64,000 nucleotides of DNA from Macrococcus carouselicus (GCF_004359515.1 NZ_SCWD01000001.1:1-64000); one strand, 5' to 3'; counted from the first letter of the stretch, positions 7,451-16,199 are shown. Program-made: numbers and translations. Notes: a model not told the origin generated them from the letters alone.

Positions 7451-8773
7451 CTGTCTATATTGAACGAACTGATAATGCGTTCCGTTGATACCGAGCTGCT
7501 GATAGAACTGCGCTAAATAGCGCGCATTGGCAGCTGCCCAGTGAATATCTGTCGCATATTGCGTCTGTCCTGGCGCATCGGGATTCCAGCGCATCTGGTA
7601 AAGCGTGTTCTGAGATTCGCTGAGGTAACCTGTCGAGATGAATTCTGCGCCGCCGATAATGGCCTTATCCGGGCTATCCCAGCCTACATTTGCTGCATAC
7701 TGAGCGCCGTATTTTAAAGCATTCTTATCGAAAGCCCCGATACCGAACATGTTGTAGTAATTCTTCTGACCGGCACCTTTCACTTTCTGGCCTTTGGCGA
7801 GCTTACTTGTACCTTCACCCGTCTCAAGAAATGCATGTGAGATGAGATAAATCTCATTGATACCATAACGTTCACTTGCGGTCTTAAACGCCTGACCCCG
7901 TCCTTCTAAAATGCCTTTTCCTTGCAGCAGGTAATTAAGCTGATTAACAGATAATCCCTGAGGCTCCGTTAACGTGAGAAACTGATAACGGTTCACTGGA
8001 TCATTCGCTATTTTACCTGGATTCATGGCGTCAATGACAGCCTGTCTAGGTGCATTTGACCATTTGATACCGTTGGAAACTTGAGGTCTTGGCGTCAGTT
8101 TCATCTGCGCGGCCAGTGCTGCCCTGAATGTCGCATTCACTGTGCGAGCACCCGGGACAGGCGTCGTGATGACGGCAGGTTCTGCTTCGGTTTTAGCCAC
8201 TGCTTTTCGTTCAGGCTGAACAGGGGCTGCGCGTTCAACTGTTTTTTTAGCAGGTGCTGGGGCAGGCTGATCAGCTTTCATCCAGCCGGTTAACCCGGTC
8301 GCACGTGTGACCTCATAGTAGAGTGTGCTGCCTACTTTAAGCGCCTGCCTGATTGTAACGGTTTCATTCTTCGGTGCACGGTCAATGACCTGTGATTCAG
8401 TTCCGTCAGGCACACTGTAAAGCTTAGTGCTTGAAGTCAGCTGCAGTGTGTCTGTGGAAGGACTGACAGACTTTGAGGACTCAATCGACAGCTCATCTGC
8501 CCGCACGTAGCCGATCGCATGATTGATATCAGGGGACGTCTGCACACGGTAGTACGGCTGATTTTCAATCATCACTTTGTCGTTGACATAGAGTGTGTAG
8601 TTGACATAGTCACCCGCCACTTTTTTAGTCATCGCATTCATGCTGGTGACGATGATGGAATTCGCATCTTTAATATGACCCATTTTGAGAGGCTTTTCAC
8701 TTGCCTCAGTCGTAGCATTGAACGCAAGAGACGTTAATAAAGTTAAGGATAATGCTCGCTTGAGATATTTCAT
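7448..8773 (-). CDS. Secreted N-acetylglucosaminidase (GH73) with SH3-like repeats
   Basis: The 441-residue protein has a signal peptide (MKYLKRALSLTLLTSLAFNA, cleavage likely after TTEA). Two GW/SH3b-like modules at about 30-95 and 105-170 (ending GYVRADEL and GLTGWMKA) are followed by a Pro/Ala/Lys-rich linker at 170-205. The C-terminal glucosaminidase domain holds ISHAFLETG with probable catalytic E317 and the motif YYNMFGIGAFD. The arrangement resembles the repeat-plus-glucosaminidase half of staphylococcal Atl. It should cleave the GlcNAc-MurNAc bond of peptidoglycan at the cell surface, the SH3 modules binding the wall. An AGGAGGTCACCT site precedes the start. Confidence 0.88.
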   Translation of the reverse strand: MKYLKRALSLTLLTSLAFNATTEASEKPLKMGHIKDANSIIVTSMNAMTKKVAGDYVNYTLYVNDKVMIENQPYYRVQTSPDINHAIGYVRADELSIESSKSVSPSTDTLQLTSSTKLYSVPDGTESQVIDRAPKNETVTIRQALKVGSTLYYEVTRATGLTGWMKADQPAPAPAKKTVERAAPVQPERKAVAKTEAEPAVITTPVPGARTVNATFRAALAAQMKLTPRPQVSNGIKWSNAPRQAVIDAMNPGKIANDPVNRYQFLTLTEPQGLSVNQLNYLLQGKGILEGRGQAFKTASERYGINEIYLISHAFLETGEGTSKLAKGQKVKGAGQKNYYNMFGIGAFDKNALKYGAQYAANVGWDSPDKAIIGGAEFISTGYLSESQNTLYQMRWNPDAPGQTQYATDIHWAAANARYLAQFYQQLGINGTHYQFVQYRQ

Positions 8774-8845
8774 AGGTGACCTCCGAAAGATTATTGCCTT
8801 TATTATACCGAAAATGAGAATGAAGGAGACTCTCTTTACAAGAAC

Positions 8846-9388
8846 TTAACGATTTGTCTTCAGAATGTTACGATAAACGATATCTGCTACTTCTTCTGAG
8901 GACTCAGGACAATCATTCTGCAGCCAGAAGAAAATAATACCGAACTGACCTCCCAGTGTGTAGTTGACGAAATACTCGGCATACTGAATATTCTGGTTCT
9001 CAATCATCCGAAGATAATTCACACGCAGCATCTGAATGAATTTCTGAGTGAAATTCTGTGCCGGGTGCACTGTCATCAACGTCTTAAAAAAGACTTTGTT
9101 ATCATAAATATATTGAAACTGGTCTTTTAGAAATGCCTTGGAAAGTTCATGGCGGTCGCCTTGCTCTTCTAGACCGGTTAAAAATTGAGTGCTCATTTCA
9201 TTGAGTGCAGATAAATGATGGTCAATCAGACGGTCGAGCAGATCATATTTATCGAGAAAATAGGAATAAAAGGTCGAACGGTTGATATGAGCTTCCTCAC
9301 AGATCATTTTGATGGTGATCTCTCTGAAACGATGCGCTTCAAGAAGCTTTAAAAAGTGCTGTTCTATTAATGACTGTTTTTCTTTCAT
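8846..9388 (-). CDS. TetR/AcrR family regulator
   Basis: The 180-residue protein has a TetR helix-turn-helix at residues 5-55 (FREITIKMICEEAHINRSTF, YSYFLDKYDLLDRL) and an alpha-helical C-terminal domain containing the TetR_C_7-like pattern VHPAQNFTQKF / EYFVNYTLGGQFGI. The start at 9388 (MKEKQSLIEQ) fits the family better than the longer frame, which begins in the AT-rich promoter. Target genes are unknown. It is divergent from the met operon and 70 bases downstream of the glucosaminidase gene, which reads the same way. Confidence 0.8.
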   Translation of the reverse strand: MKEKQSLIEQHFLKLLEAHRFREITIKMICEEAHINRSTFYSYFLDKYDLLDRLIDHHLSALNEMSTQFLTGLEEQGDRHELSKAFLKDQFQYIYDNKVFFKTLMTVHPAQNFTQKFIQMLRVNYLRMIENQNIQYAEYFVNYTLGGQFGIIFFWLQNDCPESSEEVADIVYRNILKTNR

Positions 9389-9403
9389 AACCACTCGCTT
9401 ATT

Positions 9404-9425
9404 CAGTATGACATACTTCAGTATT
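9404..9425 (-). promoter_or_regulatory. Possible TetR operator
   Basis: On the minus strand AATACTGAAGTATGTCATACTG contains two overlapping palindromes (ATACT-GA-AGTAT and GTAT-GTC-ATAC) directly upstream of the TetR gene. The position suits autorepression; this is inferred. Confidence 0.4.
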
Positions 9426-9465
9426 TTATCACGAATTGCAAAGTTGTGAAAATTAAAAAAATAGA

Positions 9466-9494
9466 TTGACACTTATAGAGTTGAGCTGTAAGAT
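9466..9494 (+). promoter_or_regulatory. Sigma-A promoter of the met operon
   Basis: A consensus -35 TTGACA (9466-9471), a 17-base spacer and TAAGAT (9489-9494) lie just upstream of the S-box leader. Confidence 0.8.
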
Positions 9495-9511
9495 GGCATT
9501 AACTTAATAAA

Positions 9512-9612
9512 ACTTATCAAGAGAGATTGAGGGATATGGCCCGATGACATCTCAGCAGCGGACTCGGCAACGAGAACTGTGCTAATTCCATCAAGCTTAG
9601 CTTGGCAGATAA
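9512..9612 (+). promoter_or_regulatory. SAM-I (S-box) riboswitch aptamer
   Basis: The leader carries the S-box core in order: ACTTATCAAGAGAGATTGAG, GGATATGGCCCGATGA, CATCTCAGCAGCGG, AACGAGAACTGTGCTAATTC, CATCAAG and TTGGCAGATAA. The 5' ACTTATC and 3' GGCAGATAA close helix P1. Binding of S-adenosylmethionine is known to favour the downstream terminator, shutting off methionine uptake genes when SAM is plentiful. Confidence 0.95.
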
Positions 9613-9622
9613 AAGGACGTAA

Positions 9623-9659
9623 AAGACTTTTTGGCTTACAGCTAAAGGGTCTTTTTTTA
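9623..9659 (+). terminator. Riboswitch-controlled terminator
   Basis: AAAGACTTTTTGGCTTACAG then CTAAAGGGTCTTTTTTT forms the expression-platform hairpin (AAGACCCTTTAGC pairing back to GGCT...AAAGACTT, with wobble pairs) ending in seven T, between the S-box and metN. Confidence 0.8.
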
Positions 9660-9676
9660 TATTCTAGGAGGTTATG

Positions 9677-10699
9677 ATGGCAATTATCGAGATTGAAGAT
9701 GTAACGAAACGGTTCGAAACGAAAAAAGGTTCAGTGGAGGCTCTCAGCAATGTCTCACTATCCGTGGAGAAAGGACAGATTTACGGCATAGTCGGTTATT
9801 CCGGGGCCGGGAAGTCCACGCTGATCAGGCTCATCAACAAACTGGAGAAGCCGACGTCGGGGAGCATTAGAGTGGAAGGTGAAGATATCACGAAGCTGAA
9901 GCCGCAGCTGCTCAGAAAGAGAAGACAGAATATAGGCATGATTTTTCAGCAGTTCAACTTGTTCAAGGCGAAGACGGTCGCTGATAATATCAAATATCCG
10001 CTGAAGCTGACTAAGAAGTATACGAAAGAACAGCTCGATGCCCGTGTGGATGAACTGCTGAACTTCGTGGGACTAATCGATAAGAAGCATGATTATCCCG
10101 CCCAGCTATCAGGCGGACAGAAACAGCGTATCGGTATTGCGAGAGCGCTCGCCACTAATCCTGAGATATTGTTATGTGACGAAGCCACATCAGCGCTTGA
10201 CCCGGAGACGACGGACGAAATCCTGAAGTTGTTGAAACGGATCAACCGGGAACTGAATATCACTATTGTACTGATTACACATGAGATGGAAGTGGTCAAG
10301 ACGATTTGTGATGAAGTCGCTGTGATGGAAAAAGGACGGATTGTTGAACAGAATAAGGTGTTCGATCTCTTTACCAATCCAGTCCATCCGACGACAAAAC
10401 GGTTCGTCCATTCGGTGCTGAATGATGATATCCCGAACGAAGTGGATACGGCATCCCGTAAGCTGTATCGTTTTATTTTCAATCATCAGCAGATTCTGCA
10501 GCCGGTGCTCAGTCAGATCGGGCGCAAGTATGAGGTCGATTTCAATATTTTATACGGCAGTATAACCGAGTTAACTGACCGGTTATTCGGTAATTTGCTG
10601 ATTGAAGCGGCAGGGCCGGATTACAGAGTACAGCTTGCGCTGATTGAACTGAATCAGTATGGCATTGAAATCAAGGAGGTAGAAGGTTTTGAAGGCTAA
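9677..10699 (+). CDS. metN: Methionine ABC transporter ATP-binding protein
   Basis: The 340-residue protein has a Walker A (GYSGAGKST), Q-loop, LSGGQKQRIGIARAL signature, Walker B (ILLCDEATSALD), the switch region LITHEMEVV and a C-terminal ACT-like NIL regulatory domain of about 90 residues (from about 250). The NIL domain is typical of MetN and binds methionine to inhibit transport. ATG 9677 is five bases after AGGAGG and preferred over ATG 9674. It lies downstream of a SAM-I riboswitch, which confirms the substrate class. It overlaps metI by 11 bases. Confidence 0.95.
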   Translation: MAIIEIEDVTKRFETKKGSVEALSNVSLSVEKGQIYGIVGYSGAGKSTLIRLINKLEKPTSGSIRVEGEDITKLKPQLLRKRRQNIGMIFQQFNLFKAKTVADNIKYPLKLTKKYTKEQLDARVDELLNFVGLIDKKHDYPAQLSGGQKQRIGIARALATNPEILLCDEATSALDPETTDEILKLLKRINRELNITIVLITHEMEVVKTICDEVAVMEKGRIVEQNKVFDLFTNPVHPTTKRFVHSVLNDDIPNEVDTASRKLYRFIFNHQQILQPVLSQIGRKYEVDFNILYGSITELTDRLFGNLLIEAAGPDYRVQLALIELNQYGIEIKEVEGFEG

Positions 10700-11354
10700 T
10701 TTATCTGAGTTTTATCCCGTTATCTTGCAGGAATTACTGAATACGCTCATCATGGTAGGCATCACGCTGGTGCTGGCAGCCACTATCGGTATTCCACTAG
10801 GGATACTGCTGTATGCGACAGGACGCGGTAATGTGCTTGAGAATAAGGCGGTCAATCTTGTACTGAACTTTCTGATCAATACCATCAGACCGATTCCCTT
10901 TATCATTTTTCTGGTGGCACTGATTCCAGTGACGCGTTTTCTGATTGGCACGACAATCGGTATATGGGCGGCCATATTCCCGATGACACTTGCGGCATCA
11001 CTGACGATTGCACGTGTCGTTGAAAACAATATCATCTCAGTTGATAAAGGTGTGATTGAAGCGGCTGAAGCGATGGGTTCAACGAAATTTGAAATCCTGT
11101 TCAAGATTCTGGTACCAGAAGCGGCGGGTGCATTGATATTAGGTCTGACCTTCACGACTGTTTCACTGATCGAATTCTCAGCAGTGGCCGGACTTGTCGG
11201 AGCCGGAGGGATCGGTTACCTGGCATTTACATATGGTTACCAGCGATTTGATGTCGCGGTGATGTTCATTACGGTTCTGATTCTGATCATACTGGTTCAG
11301 ATCGTCCAATTTATCGGCAATAAGATTGCAAATATATATACAGGAAGATTATAA
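10689..11354 (+). CDS. metI: Methionine ABC transporter permease
   Basis: The 221-residue permease begins with TTG after a GGAGG within the end of metN. Five hydrophobic segments and the EAA loop (EAAEAMGSTKFEILFKILVP, residues about 122-141) define a MetI-type binding-protein-dependent permease. It forms the membrane channel of the D/L-methionine importer with MetN. The gene is also called metP in Firmicutes. It is read in one transcript under the S-box with metN and metQ. Confidence 0.93.
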   Translation: MKANLSEFYPVILQELLNTLIMVGITLVLAATIGIPLGILLYATGRGNVLENKAVNLVLNFLINTIRPIPFIIFLVALIPVTRFLIGTTIGIWAAIFPMTLAASLTIARVVENNIISVDKGVIEAAEAMGSTKFEILFKILVPEAAGALILGLTFTTVSLIEFSAVAGLVGAGGIGYLAFTYGYQRFDVAVMFITVLILIILVQIVQFIGNKIANIYTGRL

Positions 11355-11366
11355 GGAGAGATTAAA

Positions 11367-12209
11367 ATGAAAAGATTATTATTTGTTGTATTGAGTTTAG
11401 TGGTGTTTTTAGCAGCGTGCGGTAACAGTAAAGACGAGAAGACAGTGAAAATCGGTGTGACCGGTGAGGATAAGACCGTCTGGAACATCATCAAAGAAAA
11501 AGCGGCGAAAGATGGCATCAATGTGGAACTGGTGGAATTCCAGGACTATACCATTCCGAACAATGCACTGAATGAAGGAGAAATTGACCTGAATGCATTC
11601 CAGCATTTCGCCTTCCTGGAGGAATTCAAAAAAGCGCATAATCTGGATATCACTCCGATCGGGACGACTGTCTTTGCGCCGATGGGTATCTATTCAGAGA
11701 AGATTAAAGATATTAAAGAGCTGAAGCAAGGTGATACAGTAGCCATCCCGAATGATCCGACCAACCAGGCACGTGCGCTCCGTTTACTGGAAACAGCTGG
11801 TGTTCTTAAGCTGAAAGATAATTTCGGTCTACTGGGAGATCCTTCGAAAATAGCAGAGAATAAATTAGGTCTTAAAATCAGAGCGATTGATGCACAGCAG
11901 ACACCACGTGTACTGCCTGATGTTGCCGCATCTATTATCAATAACGGTGTGGCAGGTAAAGCAGGATTTGATACGAAGAATGACCCGATCTATCTGGAAG
12001 ATGCTGATGCAGAAAATGCTAAACCTTACATCAATGTCATTGCAGCAAAAACAGAGAATAAAGATAACCCTGAATATAAAAAAATCGTTGAATACTATCA
12101 GACACCAGAAGTGACAAAAGCAATCGAGAAAAATTCAAATGGTGGCGAATTCGTGCATAAACTGACTGCTGACGAAATTAAGGAAGTAGAAAAAGAAGTT
12201 CAGAAATAA
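11367..12209 (+). CDS. metQ: Methionine-binding lipoprotein
   Basis: The 280-residue protein has a lipoprotein signal peptide with lipobox LAAC (modified Cys18). The NlpA/MetQ fold is marked by KIGVTGEDKTVWNIIKEKA, EFQDYTIPNNAL, LNAFQHFAFLEEF and IPNDPTNQARALRLLE. It captures methionine outside the membrane and delivers it to MetNI. It is the last gene of the S-box operon and is followed by a terminator. Confidence 0.95.
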   Translation: MKRLLFVVLSLVVFLAACGNSKDEKTVKIGVTGEDKTVWNIIKEKAAKDGINVELVEFQDYTIPNNALNEGEIDLNAFQHFAFLEEFKKAHNLDITPIGTTVFAPMGIYSEKIKDIKELKQGDTVAIPNDPTNQARALRLLETAGVLKLKDNFGLLGDPSKIAENKLGLKIRAIDAQQTPRVLPDVAASIINNGVAGKAGFDTKNDPIYLEDADAENAKPYINVIAAKTENKDNPEYKKIVEYYQTPEVTKAIEKNSNGGEFVHKLTADEIKEVEKEVQK

Positions 12210-12221
12210 GAGATGATAGAG

Positions 12222-12258
12222 GAGTATTTCCGCTTGAGGCGGGGATGCTCTTTTTTTG
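12222..12258 (+). terminator. Terminator of metNIQ
   Basis: GAGTATTTCCGC - TTGAG - GCGGGGATGCTC pairs along its whole length with G-U wobbles, followed by seven T. Confidence 0.75.
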
Positions 12259-12678
12259 GAGTCTGCCATCCAAGATACTGAGAACGTGACTGTCAAACAG
12301 TCTCACAAATAATAGACGGTTGCTTTATTCTGTCCTTTTTTCTAAAACTCACTATTCAAATATCTGTCTAAGGAGGAGCGACTCACACACTGACGCCTTT
12401 CTGGGGCTCCCTGAATATTAAAGGGTAAGACTTTTAAGATGAACAGACCCCTTATTGAATTGTCCTTGAAGCCACAGCCATATCTTAAGCCCTTCATTTT
12501 CATTGTAAACTCTGTTCGTATTGAAGGATTGATAGTGAGTGGGAGACACTTTCCTTCATATAGCATCTCACCATTATTATAGAAACTAAATATCAAGTAC
12601 ATACAAATTTTATGTAAGTGTAATCGTTTTCTATTGCTTTCACACTCTGCAATCCGACATTTCTCCTGAAAATGTTGG
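12259..12678. other. Gene-poor stretch, possible decayed transposase end
   Basis: No convincing intact gene is present. On the minus strand 12602-12342 stays open for 86 codons but has no ribosome binding site. Part of it, TEFTMKMKGLRYGCGF, loosely resembles the C-terminal NKIKxxKRxxxGYRNF block of ISL3-type transposases. I treat it as probable mobile-element debris; the similarity is weak and was judged by eye. Confidence 0.25.
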
Positions 12679-12706
12679 TTGATAGTAGATTGAAAGAGAT
12701 TATAAT
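12679..12706 (+). promoter_or_regulatory. Promoter of the efflux operon
   Basis: TTGATA (12679-12684), a 16-base spacer and a consensus TATAAT (12701-12706) stand 37 bases upstream of the membrane fusion protein gene. Confidence 0.6.
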
Positions 12707-12743
12707 AATATCTATGTGAAAAATATCAGATGGAGGAATCACA

Positions 12744-13394
12744 ATGAAGAAAATAGTTTTAATCAATATCTTAACGTTACTTATTCTCGGAATTGCCGGT
12801 GTTGCAGCATTTCATTTCTACGATGAAGCAACGAACTATGTTAAAACAGATAACGCGAAAGTAGACGGTACTCAGCTGACTATTGCAAGTCCTGCTGCCG
12901 GTAAATTGACATCATTCGATAAAAAAATCGGTGATGAAATCAACAAAGACGACTCTATCGGTGAAGTGATGGCTCAAGGCCAGGACGGTCAACCGACTAA
13001 AATGGCAATCAAAATGCCGCAGGACGGTACAATCGTTAAAACGCAGGCCACTGAAAATGGATTCGTCGGCGCAGGGACACCCATTGCCTATGCTTATGAC
13101 ATGAATGATTTATTCGTTACAGCAAATATCAAAGAAACTGAGCTTGAAGGCATTAAGGAAGGTCAGGACGTTGACATCTATGTCGATGGCTACAAAGATA
13201 CAACGCTTGACGGTGAAGTAGACCAGATCGGTCTTGCGACAGCATCAAGTTTCTCATTATTACCATCTTCTAATGGTAACGCGAACTTCACTAAAGTCAC
13301 TCAAGTTGTTCCGGTGAAAATCAGTCTTTCTAAAGACAAATCATTAGACATCTTACCAGGGATGAATGTAACAATACGCATTCATAAAAACTAA
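12744..13394 (+). CDS. HlyD/EmrA-type membrane fusion (adaptor) protein
   Basis: The 216-residue protein has one N-terminal membrane anchor (IVLINILTLLILGIAGVAAF). An extracytoplasmic domain follows: a lipoyl-like half (TIASPAAGKLTSFDKKIGDE and MPQDGTIVKTQATENGFVGA) and a beta-barrel (VTANIKETELEGIKEGQDVD). There is almost no coiled-coil hairpin, as expected for a Gram-positive adaptor that need not span a periplasm. It lies 12 bases upstream of an EmrB/QacA-type transporter, with which it should form a drug or lipid efflux complex. Confidence 0.88.
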   Translation: MKKIVLINILTLLILGIAGVAAFHFYDEATNYVKTDNAKVDGTQLTIASPAAGKLTSFDKKIGDEINKDDSIGEVMAQGQDGQPTKMAIKMPQDGTIVKTQATENGFVGAGTPIAYAYDMNDLFVTANIKETELEGIKEGQDVDIYVDGYKDTTLDGEVDQIGLATASSFSLLPSSNGNANFTKVTQVVPVKISLSKDKSLDILPGMNVTIRIHKN

Positions 13395-13406
13395 GGAGGT
13401 TTTCGT

Positions 13407-15284
13407 ATGACCTCATTTATCATTGCATATGTCTTGATTTCATTGGCCGTATTTTTTGTGATCAATCGATTGATTCTGACAAGAGGAAACAGCAGCGCTG
13501 ATCCTATTGAAGAGACAGTGACAGCTGAGGACAAACCAGCACCTGTCTACCATCACGAAACTGAAAAAGTCACTTATGAACAGCCCGTCAAAACACAGGT
13601 TGAACAATATAAACCCGAAGTGATATACAATAGCGCAGCACAGCAGGACGAAAACAGGACTGGTTTCAAAGAAGAAATAGCTGATGAACATGAAGCTATC
13701 TACAACAGTGAGGCTCAGAAAGAAGAGGCGGCAGAGTCTCCAAGGGAAGCTGCAGCAGCTTATGGTCCTAAACTTAAATTCGGTAAAAATATCACGATTC
13801 CTAAGATCATCACAGTACTGATGATCGGGATGTTTATCGCCATTCTCAATCAGACATTGATCAACGTCGCGTTACCTGTACTGATCAATGATTTCGGCAT
13901 TTCAACTTCAACAGCTCAGTGGCTGACTACAGGATTCATGCTGGTCAATGGTATTCTTGTACCAATTAGTGCATTTCTGATTCAGCGCTTTACGTATCGC
14001 CAGTTATTCCTGACTGCGATGATGTTTTTTACTATCGGTTCACTGATCTGTGCTGTCTCAGCTAATTTCCCGGTGATGATGGCAGGACGTCTGATTCAGG
14101 CGGTCGGTGCCGGAATTTTAATGCCACTTGGTACTAATATCTTCATGACTATCTTCCCGCCGGACAAACGCGGTGCGGCGATGGGGATGATGGGGGTTGC
14201 CTTTATTTTAGCACCTGCCATCGGGCCGACATTAACAGGTTGGGTCATTCAGAACTATCACTGGAACGTGATGTTCTATGGTATGTTCATTACCGGTGTC
14301 CTCGCAGTTCTGATCGGACTGGTCTGGTTTAGAATCGCACAGCCGACAACGAATGCAAAGCTGGATGTCCCGGGAGTCATCTTCAGTACACTTGGTTTCG
14401 GTAGTCTGTTGTATGGTTTCAGTGAAGCCGGTAATAAAGGCTGGGATTCTGCAGAAGTTCTGATGACGATGGCAATAGGTCTTATCTTCATCGCTTTATT
14501 CGTATATAGAGAATTATCCATGAAAAATCCGATGATGGATTTATCGACACTCAAATATTCAGGTTTCTCCTTCACCACATTCATCAATATCATCGTCACC
14601 ATGGCGTTATTCGGCGGGATGATTCTGTTGCCGATCTATCTGCAGTCTATACGAGGCTTCTCGCCGCTGGACTCAGGGTTACTGCTCTTACCTGGCTCCC
14701 TTCTGATGGGGTTGATGGGCCCTATAGCGGGGCGTCTGTTTGACAAAATCGGGATTAAACCACTCGCTATTTTCGGTCTTGCAGTTATGACTTATGCAAC
14801 GTGGGAACTGACTAAACTGAATATGGATACACCGTATAGTCAGATTCTCGGTATCTACGTTCTTCGTTCATTCGGTATGTCATTCATCATGATGCCGATC
14901 ATGACAGCAGGGATGAACTCATTGCCAGGCCGACTGATTCCACATGGTAATGCATTCAGTAATACCATTCGTCAGCTTGCGGGTTCAATCGGAACAGCGA
15001 TTCTTGTCACAGTGATGACCCAGCAGACCACTGCACATATGGGTGACATCGCTAACTCACTGGACAAAACGAATCCAGCGATCGTGAATCAGATGCAGCA
15101 GGCAGGTCAGGCTATAGGAAATGATGTAGCAGGCACGCAGATGATCATGGGTCGCATGCAGCAGCTTGCTACAATCAATGGTATCAACGACGCCTTCTGG
15201 GTGGCGACTGTTCTCAGTGCGCTCGCCTTCGTTCTGTCACTCTTCCTGAAAGGGAAGGACCATTATCGTTCCGACGAAGCATAA
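13407..15284 (+). CDS. DHA2-family MFS drug efflux transporter with N-terminal extension
   Basis: The 625-residue protein is longer than the usual 470-520. The core from about residue 130 has 14 hydrophobic segments and family motifs (LPVLINDFGISTSTAQWLTT, LIQAVGAGILMPLGTNIFMT, the antiporter motif C-like region GVAFILAPAIGPTLTGWVIQ). Before it lie an extra membrane segment (FIIAYVLISLAVFFVINRLI) and an acidic, Gln/Glu-rich linker of about 100 residues with a repeated YNSAAQQDE / YNSEAQKEE unit. It is a probable proton-driven multidrug exporter working with the upstream adaptor. The extension puts 15 or more membrane passes in the model; its role is unknown. Confidence 0.88.
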   Translation: MTSFIIAYVLISLAVFFVINRLILTRGNSSADPIEETVTAEDKPAPVYHHETEKVTYEQPVKTQVEQYKPEVIYNSAAQQDENRTGFKEEIADEHEAIYNSEAQKEEAAESPREAAAAYGPKLKFGKNITIPKIITVLMIGMFIAILNQTLINVALPVLINDFGISTSTAQWLTTGFMLVNGILVPISAFLIQRFTYRQLFLTAMMFFTIGSLICAVSANFPVMMAGRLIQAVGAGILMPLGTNIFMTIFPPDKRGAAMGMMGVAFILAPAIGPTLTGWVIQNYHWNVMFYGMFITGVLAVLIGLVWFRIAQPTTNAKLDVPGVIFSTLGFGSLLYGFSEAGNKGWDSAEVLMTMAIGLIFIALFVYRELSMKNPMMDLSTLKYSGFSFTTFINIIVTMALFGGMILLPIYLQSIRGFSPLDSGLLLLPGSLLMGLMGPIAGRLFDKIGIKPLAIFGLAVMTYATWELTKLNMDTPYSQILGIYVLRSFGMSFIMMPIMTAGMNSLPGRLIPHGNAFSNTIRQLAGSIGTAILVTVMTQQTTAHMGDIANSLDKTNPAIVNQMQQAGQAIGNDVAGTQMIMGRMQQLATINGINDAFWVATVLSALAFVLSLFLKGKDHYRSDEA

Positions 15285-15294
15285 CTAAATCATG

Positions 15295-15335
15295 AACAAG
15301 TTGAAAAAGTATTTCCTTCAACTTGTTTATTTTTA
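15295..15335 (+). terminator. Terminator of the efflux operon
   Basis: AACAAGTTGAA - loop - TTCAACTTGTT is a perfect 11-bp stem followed by TATTTTTAT. Confidence 0.85.
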
Positions 15336-15363
15336 TATAATGGAATGTAAGGAGTTGTGCGAC

Positions 15364-15900
15364 TTGAAAACGAAATACATAGATAAACGGTTCTGGCGCA
15401 GATTGCAGAAGAAGGAATATAAGGAACTCAGAATAGAAGACGACATCTTTGACGGTATCATCGGCCTTGTAACGATGAAGAAAGTGAAGTCACCGCTGCA
15501 GGTTGAAGTGGTAGGCAGACCCATTACAGTAGCAGAAGTAGGCTACCAGTGGCTGCAGCTGTTACCGAAAGATAAACACTACAGCATCACTGCGATGTAC
15601 AACAAGGCAGGTAAGCCGGTCCAGTACTATATCGACATCAATGAAAGCAACATTTTAGAGATGGGCGAAGCGAGAACGAACGATATGTTCCTCGATATTC
15701 TGGTCCTGCCGACAGGGGAATATGAGCTGGTGGACGAAACGGATATCAAACGTGCGCTCAGTAAAGGAGATATCACTCAGGCGCAGTTTGATGCAGCTTA
15801 CGAAACAGCGAATGAACTGATGCAGTGCATCAGCAGTGATTTCGTATCCTTTGCGGAAAAAGTGGAATATTGCAGACAAAAAATAGCCCCTATCATATAG
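15364..15900 (+). CDS. DUF402 domain protein
   Basis: The 178-residue protein starts at TTG 15364 after AAGGAG; the longer reading frame begins inside the preceding terminator. The core HYSITAMYNKAGKPVQYYID, INESNI, FLDILVLPTGEYELVDETD and a helical C-terminus are the DUF402 pattern (FomD/Ntdp-like fold). Some relatives hydrolyse nucleoside di- or triphosphates or RNA 5' ends with metal ions. Its specific substrate is unknown. It stands alone between two terminators. Confidence 0.8.
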   Translation: MKTKYIDKRFWRRLQKKEYKELRIEDDIFDGIIGLVTMKKVKSPLQVEVVGRPITVAEVGYQWLQLLPKDKHYSITAMYNKAGKPVQYYIDINESNILEMGEARTNDMFLDILVLPTGEYELVDETDIKRALSKGDITQAQFDAAYETANELMQCISSDFVSFAEKVEYCRQKIAPII

Positions 15901-15963
15901 AAGCCACTGAAAATCTCATGATTTTCATATGAACTCATTCTTTCCAGCAACTTAATAGTGTAA

Positions 15964-16011
15964 AAAACCCGTCAATTTCCTCGTTATCAGGAAATGACGG
16001 GTTCTTTTATC
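15964..16011 (+). terminator. Terminator after the DUF402 gene
   Basis: AACCCGTCAATTTCC - TCGTTATC - AGGAAATGACGGGTT (one bulge) is followed by CTTTTAT. Confidence 0.8.
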
Positions 16012-16109
16012 TTATTAACGGAAAATGGCATAGTCGGATGCTGTGCTGCAAAGTACAGGACTGTCATCAGCTTTTTCATCTGACGTGCCCGTTGTTTAAG
16101 ATGATGCAT
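15987..16109 (-). pseudogene. Possible truncated YkvA (DUF1232) gene
   Basis: A 40-codon frame opens with ATG after AAAAAGGAATATC and reads LKQRARQMKKLMTVLYFAAQ followed by HPTMPFSVNK. This matches the N-terminal basic region of DUF1232/YkvA proteins (KxxAxxLKxELxxLYxAxxxPxxPWYxK). It then runs into the DUF402 terminator and stops, without the membrane part. I read it as a decayed copy; a genuine 40-residue peptide cannot be excluded. Confidence 0.35.
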
Positions 16110-16172
16110 GATATTCCTTTTTCATGTGGTTATTTGCTCTATCTTATATATAGAAACCAGTAAATAGATATC

Positions 16173-16199
16173 AAAAAAAGCCCCGATTAAAGGGCTTCA
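16173..16199 (-). terminator. Terminator of the SDR gene
   Basis: On the minus strand AAGCCC - TTTAATCG - GGGCTT is followed by a run of T, directly after the dehydrogenase stop codon. Confidence 0.75.

Noticed and set aside
12342-12602. 86-codon open frame on the minus strand
   Set aside because: No ribosome binding site, no promoter, and only a weak, partial resemblance to a transposase end. Kept as a note on the stretch, not as a gene.
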